DNA of 64,000 bases from Pararhodobacter sp. CCB-MM2 (GTDB lineage: Bacteria; Pseudomonadota; Alphaproteobacteria; Rhodobacterales; Rhodobacteraceae), in contig NZ_LRRR01000018.1 of assembly GCF_001691415.1 (NCBI RefSeq), positions 1 through 64,000 of the forward strand. Direction: 5' to 3'. Below, piece by piece: positions 57,428 to 64,000 of the stretch; position 1 is the first letter of the stretch, and each line of letters begins with the position of its first letter. The notes under the pieces were generated by a model. That model had not been told where the DNA came from and ran no database searches. It worked only from the letters and a program-made list of their open reading frames with translations. The position numbers and the translations under genes were made by a program.

Positions 57428-58717
57428 TCAGTCGTTCGACGCGGCCAGACGCACGGCACCCTTGGCAGCTTTGCCTTCAGCCTTGCGCGAGCGGTGCTTG
57501 TCCATGAAATCGAAGACCAGCGGGCGGATGTTGTTGCGCCAGCTGGAGCCCGCGAAGATGCCGTAATGGCCCGCGCCGGGTTCCAGATGCGAGGCCTTCA
57601 TCTCATCCGGCACGCCGGTCATCAGATCCAGCGCCGCAAGGCACTGACCGGGGGCCGAGATATCGTCCTTCGCGCCCTCGACGATCATCACGGCGACGTC
57701 GGTAATCGCGCCGATGTCGACCTTCTGATCCTCGATCCAGAACTCGTTCCGGGCGATCTCGCGGTCCTTGAAGATCCGCTCGACGGTCGAGAGGTAGAAC
57801 TCCGCGGTCATGTCCATGACGGCGAGGTATTCGTCGTAGAAACGGTTGTGCTGATCCCGCTCGCTGCCCTCGCCACGGGCCTCGGCGGCGATCTTGTCGC
57901 CGAAGGCCTGTGCGTGACGGTCGAGGTTCATCGAGATGAAACCCGCCAGCTGCAACAGGCCCGGATAGACCTGACGGCCGACGCCCGAATACTTGAAGCC
58001 CACGCGCTGGATCGCGAATTGCTCCAGCTGGCCCATGGTCACGCGGCGGCCAAAGTCGGTCACCTCGGTCGCGGCGGCATCGGGGTCGATCGGACCGCCG
58101 ATCAGGGTCAGGGTGAGGGGCTGCGCGTCGGGTTCCTGCTTGGCCAGCACGGCCGTCGCGGCCAGCGCGAGCGGCGCCGGCTGACAAACCGCCACCACAT
58201 GGGTGTCGGGGCCAAGAAACTTCATGAAATCGACGAGATAGCTTGTATAATCCTCGATATCGAACTTGCCTTCCGACACGGGGATATCACGCGCGTTATG
58301 CCAATCGGTGATCCAGACTTCCGCATCCGGCAGAAGCGAGGCCACGGTCGAGCGCAGAAGCGTCGCGTAATGGCCCGACATCGGCGCGCAGAGCAGGATG
58401 CGGCGCGGCTTTTCCGGCCGGCCATGCACCTTGAAGCGGATCAGGTCGCCAAAGGCGCCGGGCACATCGACCACGGTTTCCACCAGATGGTCGCGGCCGT
58501 CTTCGCCGACGACGGTGCGGATGCCCCAGGCGGGCTTGGTGACCATGCGGCCGAAGCTGCGCTCGGTCACGCGGCCCCAGGCGGCCATGAAATCGAACAT
58601 CGGGTTCGGCGCCATGCCGAACATGGGGTACGACGCCATCGCTCGGGCCGAGGCGCCGAGCCATTCGTTGGTGTTGCGCACCGTTTCCATGAGGTCGTAG
58701 GTGACCATCTGTCGCAT
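57428..58717 (-). CDS. phaZ: Intracellular polyhydroxyalkanoate depolymerase PhaZ
   Basis: A 429-residue intracellular PHB depolymerase. The nucleophile segment is VVAVCQPAP, with Cys178 in the place of the usual Ser, as known for PhaZ1 of Cupriavidus. An acidic N-terminal region and the HLEPGAGHYGIFAGSSWRN segment with the catalytic His are present. It breaks down stored polymer inside the cell. It diverges from phaC; the region between has a PhaR box. ATG at 58717 follows GGAG; the upstream open frame to 58876 is non-coding. Confidence 0.93.
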   Translation of the reverse strand: MRQMVTYDLMETVRNTNEWLGASARAMASYPMFGMAPNPMFDFMAAWGRVTERSFGRMVTKPAWGIRTVVGEDGRDHLVETVVDVPGAFGDLIRFKVHGRPEKPRRILLCAPMSGHYATLLRSTVASLLPDAEVWITDWHNARDIPVSEGKFDIEDYTSYLVDFMKFLGPDTHVVAVCQPAPLALAATAVLAKQEPDAQPLTLTLIGGPIDPDAAATEVTDFGRRVTMGQLEQFAIQRVGFKYSGVGRQVYPGLLQLAGFISMNLDRHAQAFGDKIAAEARGEGSERDQHNRFYDEYLAVMDMTAEFYLSTVERIFKDREIARNEFWIEDQKVDIGAITDVAVMIVEGAKDDISAPGQCLAALDLMTGVPDEMKASHLEPGAGHYGIFAGSSWRNNIRPLVFDFMDKHRSRKAEGKAAKGAVRLAASND

Positions 58718-58789
58718 GAGGAACTCCGTGAATTCGCTGCTCGCGCAGGGGGATTCCGGACTATCCTGACAGGAGGGCGCCGGACTATG

Positions 58790-58800
58790 CTGCAGCGCAG
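58790..58800. promoter_or_regulatory. PhaR operator in the phaZ-phaC gap
   Basis: CTGC-AGC-GCAG, a perfect dyad of the CTGC-N3-GCAG type described for PhaR of Paracoccus. It is 24 bases before the phaC start. Confidence 0.75.
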
Positions 58801-58823
58801 GAGTGTAGGGGGGGAAGGTTAAG

Positions 58824-60611
58824 ATGGCAACTTCTGAATACGAAAATTCAGAGCAATTGGACGTCATGAACGCCAATCTGGCGAAGATCGAGGCCCTGAC
58901 TCAACGGCTGATTGCTGCGTTTGCGAAGAAGCAGGTGCAGCGGACCGATCTGCAGGCTCCGGATCCGTCGATCTACCTGCGCGCCGCTTCGTCCTATTGG
59001 AACGAGATGGTCACCAATCCCTCCAAGGTGATCGAGCAGCAGGTGGCCTATTGGGGCAAGACGCTGAAGCACTTCGCCGAAGCGCAGGAGGCCCTGCGCA
59101 CGGGTCAGCTCGCCGCGCCCGAGGATCACACCCCCGACGACAAGCGCTTCACCAACCCGTTGTGGAAGACGCATCCCTATTTCAACTACATCAAGCAGCA
59201 GTATCTGATGTCGTCCGAAGCCATCGAGAAGGCCATCGACGAGCTGGACACGCTGGACGCGCGCGAAAAGCGGCGGCTGGAATATTTCGGGCGGCAGATC
59301 ATCGATATGATGGCGCCGACGAACTTCCTCGGCACCAACCCGGACGCCTTGATGCGCGCGGTCGAGACCGAGGGGGCGAGCCTCGTCAAAGGCTTGGAGA
59401 ACCTCGTGCGGGATATCGAGGCCAACAGCGGCGACTTGCTGGTGACGCTGGCCGATCGTGATGCCTTCAAGGTCGGCGGCAATATCGGCACCTCGGAAGG
59501 GGCGGTGGTGTTCCGCAACCGCATGTTCGAGCTGATCCAGTACAAGCCGCAGACCGAGCAGGTGCGCGAGACGCCGCTGCTGATCTTCCCGCCCTGGATC
59601 AACAAGTTCTACATCCTCGACCTGAAGCCGCAGAACAGCCTGATCAAGTGGATCGTCGAGCAGGGCTACACGCTTTATGTCGTGAGCTGGGTCAACCCGA
59701 ATGCCGCCTATGCCGATGTCGGCATGGATACCTATGTGCAGGAAGGCTATCTGGAAGCCGTCGCCAAGGTGAAGGAGCTTTGCGGCGTCAAGGCGATCAA
59801 CGTCATCGGCTATTGCATCGCCGGCACGACGCTGGGCCTGACCCTGTCCCTGATGGACAAGCGCAAGGACAAGTCGATCAAGTCCGCGACCTTCTTCACC
59901 ACGCTCACCGATTTCTCGGATCAGGGCGAGGTGGGGGTCTTCCTCGAGGATGATTTCGTCGACGGGATCGAGGCCGAGGCCGATGAGAAGGGCTATCTGC
60001 ACTCGTATTACATGACCAAGACGTTCAGCTACCTGCGCTCGAACGACCTGATCTACGCGCCCGCGATCCGCAGCTACATGATGGGCGAGGCCCCGCCGGC
60101 TTTCGACCTCTTGTTCTGGAACGGCGATGGCACCAACTTGCCGGGGCGCATGGTGGTGGAGTATCTGCGCGGCCTCTGCCAACGGGACGAATTCGCCTCC
60201 ACCGGCTACGACCTGCTGGGCGAGAAGGTGACTCTGGAGGGGGTGAAGGTGCCGCTTTGCGCCGTGGCCTGCGAGACGGACCACATTGCCGCGTGGCGCT
60301 CCAGCTTCCGGGGCGTGTCGAAGATGGGATCGACCAACAAGACCTTCATCCTGTCCGAGAGCGGCCATATCGCCGGCATCGTCAACCCGCCGTCGAAGAA
60401 GAAATACGGCCATTACACCTCGGATCACCCGATTGACGGCGACCCTGAGGCCTGGAAGGCAGAGGCGGAATACCATCAGGGCTCGTGGTGGCCGCGCTGG
60501 GAGGAATGGCTGCGCAGCCGTTCGGGCAAGCTGATTCCGGCCCGTCCGCTTCCCGATTCGGTGTTGGCTCCGGCGCCGGGAACCTATGTGAGCGCAAATC
60601 CGAACGCTTGA
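58824..60611 (+). CDS. phaC: Class I polyhydroxyalkanoate synthase PhaC
   Basis: A 595-residue PHB synthase. The lipase-like box GYCIAG holds the catalytic Cys331, with the catalytic Asp in ETDHIAAW and the His in SGHIAGIVNPP. Length and N-terminal domain fit class I (no PhaE partner needed). It joins 3-hydroxybutyryl-CoA into polymer. It is followed after 122 bases by phaP, with two PhaR sites between. Confidence 0.96.
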   Translation: MATSEYENSEQLDVMNANLAKIEALTQRLIAAFAKKQVQRTDLQAPDPSIYLRAASSYWNEMVTNPSKVIEQQVAYWGKTLKHFAEAQEALRTGQLAAPEDHTPDDKRFTNPLWKTHPYFNYIKQQYLMSSEAIEKAIDELDTLDAREKRRLEYFGRQIIDMMAPTNFLGTNPDALMRAVETEGASLVKGLENLVRDIEANSGDLLVTLADRDAFKVGGNIGTSEGAVVFRNRMFELIQYKPQTEQVRETPLLIFPPWINKFYILDLKPQNSLIKWIVEQGYTLYVVSWVNPNAAYADVGMDTYVQEGYLEAVAKVKELCGVKAINVIGYCIAGTTLGLTLSLMDKRKDKSIKSATFFTTLTDFSDQGEVGVFLEDDFVDGIEAEADEKGYLHSYYMTKTFSYLRSNDLIYAPAIRSYMMGEAPPAFDLLFWNGDGTNLPGRMVVEYLRGLCQRDEFASTGYDLLGEKVTLEGVKVPLCAVACETDHIAAWRSSFRGVSKMGSTNKTFILSESGHIAGIVNPPSKKKYGHYTSDHPIDGDPEAWKAEAEYHQGSWWPRWEEWLRSRSGKLIPARPLPDSVLAPAPGTYVSANPNA

Positions 60612-60632
60612 TCAAGCACTTGCCCAAAAATG

Positions 60633-60672
60633 CTGCAGCGCAGCAATGCCCCCTTGATTTTCTGCGCTGCAG
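60633..60672 (+). promoter_or_regulatory. Two PhaR operators upstream of phaP
   Basis: CTGC-AGC-GCAG at 60633-60643 and CTGC-GCT-GCAG at 60662-60672, centres 29 bases apart, about 60-100 bases before the phaP start. Both match the pattern known for PhaR repressor and would hold phaP off when no polymer is present. Confidence 0.8.
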
Positions 60673-60733
60673 CATGCATATTCTCCTCATACGCAAGACC
60701 CGGATCATCGGGTCGCGGGCAAGGAGAGAGACC

Positions 60734-61213
60734 ATGGCCAAGACCGATTTCACCAAAGTCATGCAGGACATGATGGGCGCGTTCCCGATCGACACCAAAG
60801 CGATGCAGGATGCGTTCAAGACCCAGGCTGCCCTGGGCGAGAAGATGAGCAAGGTTGTTCTGGAAGCCGCCGAGAAATCGGCCGAAGTTTCGAACAAGTG
60901 GACCAAAGCCACCCTCGCCAAGATCGGCGAAGTCTCGACCGTCAAGGAAGAGGCCACCGACTACGCGAAAGCCTACACCGATTTCGCTTCGACCTCGGCC
61001 GAAATGGCTGCCGAGCACATGTCGGCCTTCGCCGAGATCGCCAAGCGCGTCCAGATGGACACCGTCGAGCTGATGATGGCGGCTGGCAAGGACATGTCGG
61101 CTGACGCGACCGCTGCCGTGCAGAAGGCTACCGCCGACATGACCGCTGCGGCCAAGAAGGCTCAGGACGAGATGACCGCTGCGACCAAGAAAGCGACCGC
61201 CGCCGCCAAGTAA
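60734..61213 (+). CDS. phaP: Phasin PhaP
   Basis: A 159-residue all-helical protein of the phasin family (LGEKMSKVVLEAAEKSAEVS and VQMDTVELMMAAGKDMSADA), with an Ala/Lys/Thr-rich C-terminal tail. It coats PHB granules. AAGGAGAG precedes the ATG. PhaR boxes before it and a strong terminator after it show a single-gene, repressed transcript. Confidence 0.93.
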   Translation: MAKTDFTKVMQDMMGAFPIDTKAMQDAFKTQAALGEKMSKVVLEAAEKSAEVSNKWTKATLAKIGEVSTVKEEATDYAKAYTDFASTSAEMAAEHMSAFAEIAKRVQMDTVELMMAAGKDMSADATAAVQKATADMTAAAKKAQDEMTAATKKATAAAK

Positions 61214-61262
61214 GGCTGCGACTGGATCGGACGGCCCCGCTTCCTCCCAGACGGTGGCCGCC

Positions 61263-61288
61263 AAGGGCGAGCTTCGGCTCGCCCTTTT
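61263..61288 (+). terminator. Terminator after phaP
   Basis: AAGGGCGAGC pairs with GCTCGCCCTT around a stable TTCG tetraloop, followed by TTTTCTTTT. Confidence 0.92.
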
Positions 61289-61445
61289 CTTTTGCCCCCC
61301 CTTTTCTTTTGCGTGGCGTCCTGATCTTGGGGGACACGCCGGGGTTGTGCAGGTGCCGCATCCAGTTGGCGCCCCTTTTTTCATCGCTTTTCCCTTGGCT
61401 TGCGAAGAAATTTGTTTCGCGGCGCACATTCCGGGTCTAGTCTCG

Positions 61446-61456
61446 CTGCAATGCAA
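61446..61456 (+). promoter_or_regulatory. Near-match PhaR operator before phaR
   Basis: CTGC-AAT-GCAA differs from CTGC-N3-GCAG by one base. It lies 26 bases before the phaR start and would allow PhaR to repress itself. Confidence 0.6.
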
Positions 61457-61481
61457 TATCGACAACCCGGGGGAGTCAGCC

Positions 61482-62057
61482 GTGTCCGAGACCGAAAAGC
61501 CGCTCTTGATCAAGCGCTATGCCTCTCGCCGCCTCTACAACACTGAAAGCAGCGATTACGTCACGCTCGAGGATATCGCGGGTTTCATCCGCGACGGCCG
61601 CGAGGTGCAGATCGTCGATCTGAAGACCGGGGATGACCTGACGCGGCAATACCTGTTGCAGATCGTCGCCGACCACGAAAGCCGGGGCGAGAATGTGCTG
61701 CCGCTGGAGGTTCTGACCGACCTCGTGCGCAGCTATACCCAGCAGGCGCAGAGCGTCGTGCCGCAGTTTCTGGCCATGTCCTTCGAGATGCTGAAGGAAG
61801 GTCCGAAACTGGCCGAGCAGATGAGCGCGATCAATCCGATGATGGCGCAGATGGCGAAGATGCCCGGCTTTGCGGAGATGCAGCGCCAGCAGGCCGCCTT
61901 CATGGAGAGCATGATGTCCAGCTGGCAGAACATGCCGGGCATGGCCGCCGGTGAGTCGGCCGAGTCCGAAACCCCTGAGGGGGGCGACGAGGATCTGACC
62001 GCGATTCGCCGTCAACTGGCGGCGCTGGAGGCCAAGCTCAGCAAGATGGGCAAATAA
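61482..62057 (+). CDS. phaR: Polyhydroxyalkanoate synthesis repressor PhaR
   Basis: A 191-residue repressor. The N-terminal DNA-binding domain has the family run IKRYASRRLYNTESSDYVTL (residues 10-29), followed by the PHB-accumulation regulatory domain and an acidic tail. It binds both DNA and PHB; growing polymer titrates it and frees phaP. The start is a GTG at 61482 after GGGGGAG. The longer open frame from 61254 overlaps the phaP terminator. Confidence 0.92.
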   Translation: MSETEKPLLIKRYASRRLYNTESSDYVTLEDIAGFIRDGREVQIVDLKTGDDLTRQYLLQIVADHESRGENVLPLEVLTDLVRSYTQQAQSVVPQFLAMSFEMLKEGPKLAEQMSAINPMMAQMAKMPGFAEMQRQQAAFMESMMSSWQNMPGMAAGESAESETPEGGDEDLTAIRRQLAALEAKLSKMGK

Positions 62058-62080
62058 TCCACCCGCAACGGCTGGAATGA

Positions 62081-62110
62081 AAAACGCCGGTCCCGAGGGG
62101 CCGGCGTTTT
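62081..62110 (+). terminator. Bidirectional terminator between phaR and the RACo-like gene
   Basis: AAAACGCCGG (62081-62090) pairs with CCGGCGTTTT (62101-62110), an inner CCC/GGG adds to the stem, and T-runs lie on both sides. Confidence 0.9.
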
Positions 62111-62123
62111 CTTGTCTCGCGAC

Positions 62124-64000
62124 TCAGCGGCGACGGCGCCGCCCGCCCTCGCCACCGCCGCCGGTGTTGTGGCTGACCTGCGGCAGGGTGACGATGGTCG
62201 ACAGGTTCGGGAAGCTGTCCACGGCATGCGGCAGCGCCGAGGCGTTGACGAAATGCTCCTGAAAGCGCGGCTCAATCGCCGTCTCGACCTTGTGGATCTG
62301 CTTCACCTGCGCCTCGATCGCGGCGCGGGCAGCCACGTTGCATAGGGCAATCCGCGCCCCGGTGCCGGCCGCGTTGCCGGCGCTGGTCACGTTCTCCAGC
62401 GGGCAATCCGGGATCATCCCAAGCACCATCGCGTGCTTGGCGCTGATGTGCGCCCCAAAGGCCCCGGCCAAGGTGACGTGGTTCACATGGTCCACGCCCA
62501 TCTCGTCCATGAGCAGCCGCGCACCGGCGTACAGCGCCGATTTCGCCAGCTGGATCGCGCGGATATCGCCCTGCATCACCGTGATGCGCGGACCGTTCTG
62601 GGCCGAGCCATCGTGGATCAGGTAGCTGAAGGTGCGGCCATGCGGTTCGCACCGCGCGGTGCCCGTCTGCTCGGGGTTGCCGATCAGACCGGCGGCGTCG
62701 ACGATGCCGGCCATGCGCATCTCGGCCACCGCCTCGATGATGCCCGAGCCACAGATGCCGGTGACGCCGGTCTTCTCCGTCGCGGCCGCGAAGCCCTCGT
62801 CATCCGACCACAGCTCGCAACCGATGACGCGGAAGCGGGGCTCCTTGGTGACCGGGTCGATCTCGATCCGTTCGATGGCGCCGGGGGCGGCGCGCTGGCC
62901 GCTGGAAATCTGCGCGCCCTCAAACGCCGGGCCGGTGGGCGAGGAACAGGCCAGCACGCGGGTTTTGTTGCCCAGAAGGATCTCGGCATTGGTGCCTACG
63001 TCGACGATCAACGTCAGATCGTCCTTCTCCTGCGGCGCCTCGGACAGGGCGACGGCGGCGGCATCCGCGCCGACATGGCCCGCGATGCAGGGCAGGGTGT
63101 AGAGCCGCGCCTCGGCGTTCAGCGCGGTCAGCTCCACGTCCCGCGCGGGCAGCGACAGCGAGGACGAGGTCGCCAGCGCGAAGGGCGCCTGACCCAGTTC
63201 GACCGGGTCGATGCCGAGGAAAAGGTGGTGCATCACCGGGTTGCAGACGACCACGGTTTCCATGATCGCCGAGGGGTCGATCCCGGCTTCCGCCGCGACG
63301 GTCTGTGCCAGCGCGTTTATCGACAGGCGCACGGCCTTGGTCATCTCGACATCACCGCCGGGGTTCATCATCGCATAGGAGACGCGGCTCATCAGATCCT
63401 CGCCGAAGCGGATCTGCGGGTTCATGATCCCGCCCGAGGCCAGCACTTCGCCAGTGCGCAGGTCACACAGATGCGCGGCGATCGTGGTCGAGCCGAGGTC
63501 GATCGCCAGACCGGCCAGCGCGCCCTCATACAGCCCGGGGAAGACATCAAGCAGCTTCGCCGTGCCACCGTGATGGTCGCGGAACACGGCGGCGGTCACC
63601 GCCCAATTGCCTTTGCGCAGAACGGTTTGCAGCTTGCGCAGGACGGCCGGACCGGCCTCGATCCCGGCGATCTGCCATTGGGCCTCCAGCGCCTGCGCGA
63701 GGCGCTCCAGATCGCCCGAGGGCTCGTGCATGTCGGGCTCGGCCACCTCGACATAGAACAAGCGGGTGGCCGGATCCATGGCGACGGCGCGGGCCGAGGC
63801 GGCCTTGCGCACCACCTGCCGGTGCAGTTGGCTTTCGGGCGGCACGTCGATTACCACGTCGCCCTGGATCTTCGCCTGACAGCCCAAACGGCGGCCGTCG
63901 ATCATGCCGCGCTTGTCCTTGTAGCGCTGCTCGACGGCGTTCCAGTCGGACAACGCGTCGGGGGCCACGGTCACGCCATGCTTGGGGAAGGCGCCGACGC
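62124..64000 (-). CDS. RACo-type reductive activator of corrinoid proteins (ASKHA/DUF4445), 5' end outside window
   Basis: The frame is open to the window edge and continues upstream of the GTG at 63974 with VGAFPKHG, so the gene starts beyond 64000. What is visible (about 625 residues) is the middle and ATP-binding ASKHA part: GLAIDLGSTTIAAHLCDL, NPQIRFGEDLMSRVSYAM, VDVGTNAEILLG, ICGSGIIEAVAEM and HVTLAGAFGAHIS. The missing N-terminus should hold a [2Fe-2S] ferredoxin domain. It would reduce inactive Co(II) corrinoid proteins using ATP. The C-terminus ends in Gly-rich then five Arg residues. Confidence 0.88.
   Translation of the reverse strand, partial: VGAFPKHGVTVAPDALSDWNAVEQRYKDKRGMIDGRRLGCQAKIQGDVVIDVPPESQLHRQVVRKAASARAVAMDPATRLFYVEVAEPDMHEPSGDLERLAQALEAQWQIAGIEAGPAVLRKLQTVLRKGNWAVTAAVFRDHHGGTAKLLDVFPGLYEGALAGLAIDLGSTTIAAHLCDLRTGEVLASGGIMNPQIRFGEDLMSRVSYAMMNPGGDVEMTKAVRLSINALAQTVAAEAGIDPSAIMETVVVCNPVMHHLFLGIDPVELGQAPFALATSSSLSLPARDVELTALNAEARLYTLPCIAGHVGADAAAVALSEAPQEKDDLTLIVDVGTNAEILLGNKTRVLACSSPTGPAFEGAQISSGQRAAPGAIERIEIDPVTKEPRFRVIGCELWSDDEGFAAATEKTGVTGICGSGIIEAVAEMRMAGIVDAAGLIGNPEQTGTARCEPHGRTFSYLIHDGSAQNGPRITVMQGDIRAIQLAKSALYAGARLLMDEMGVDHVNHVTLAGAFGAHISAKHAMVLGMIPDCPLENVTSAGNAAGTGARIALCNVAARAAIEAQVKQIHKVETAIEPRFQEHFVNASALPHAVDSFPNLSTIVTLPQVSHNTGGGGEGGRRRRR

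Overview
The window is a 64 kb stretch of a GC-rich alphaproteobacterial chromosome. It is most consistent with Rhodobacterales (Rhodobacteraceae/Paracoccaceae). The clues are a class I lysyl-tRNA synthetase, a compact phaZ/phaC-phaP-phaR locus with CTGC-N3-GCAG operators like those described for Paracoccus PhaR, a DUF1127 micro-protein, an alphaproteobacterial LexA-type half-site pair and a two-subunit protocatechuate 4,5-dioxygenase. The genus cannot be fixed from the sequence alone. No tRNA, rRNA, CRISPR array, insertion sequence or prophage was seen. The one structured RNA is RNase P RNA.

Layout: (1) 1-7210, haem uptake: exbB/exbD (minus) diverge from hmuS-hmuT-hmuU-hmuV-hmuR. (2) 7215-10474, peroxide defence: oxyR and katG, divergent. 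(3) 10545-12458, galE and galU for UDP-sugars. (4) 12632-20447, an aromatic 4,5-cleavage block: MFS transporter, ligC-ligB-ligA, a LysR regulator with two DNA-binding domains, ligI, and a second ligA/ligB pair behind an FNR-like box. (5) 20556-30660, mostly housekeeping and regulators: AraC regulator, folate cyclo-ligase, mgtE, hisN, XRE regulator, quinone oxidoreductase, LysR regulator, DUF1127, BI-1 family protein, rpmG and a polyisoprenyl-phosphate sugar transferase. (6) 30784-33510, rnpB, a lipoprotein, an aldo-keto reductase and an imuA-like SOS gene without imuB/dnaE2. (7) 33857-38530, a methylated-amine block: TMADH/DgcA-like demethylase, LysR regulator and an MttB-superfamily methyltransferase. 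(8) 38606-46696, nadD, dacB, terB-like, lysS, DUF4336, DUF4864 and a beta-helix protein resembling gene transfer agent head spikes. (9) 47135-56882, an acetate block: acs, adk, DUF4212, symporter, DUF294, hypothetical, receiver protein and a sensor-like exonuclease fusion. (10) 56944-62110, DUF1330 and the PHB granule locus. (11) 62124-64000, the 3' part of a RACo-type activator of corrinoid proteins.

The pieces fit a metabolically versatile heterotroph that takes up haem, acetate and lignin-derived aromatics, stores carbon as polyhydroxybutyrate and demethylates N-methylated compounds. The least explained part is the end of the acetate block. There an intact receiver protein overlaps a two-helix membrane protein with a PAS-like region, a degenerate histidine-kinase-like core and a complete DEDDh 3'-5' exonuclease domain, next to a cNMP/CBS/nucleotidyltransferase protein. 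The MttB homologue, the demethylase and the corrinoid activator together suggest a corrinoid-linked demethylation route in a probably aerobic organism.
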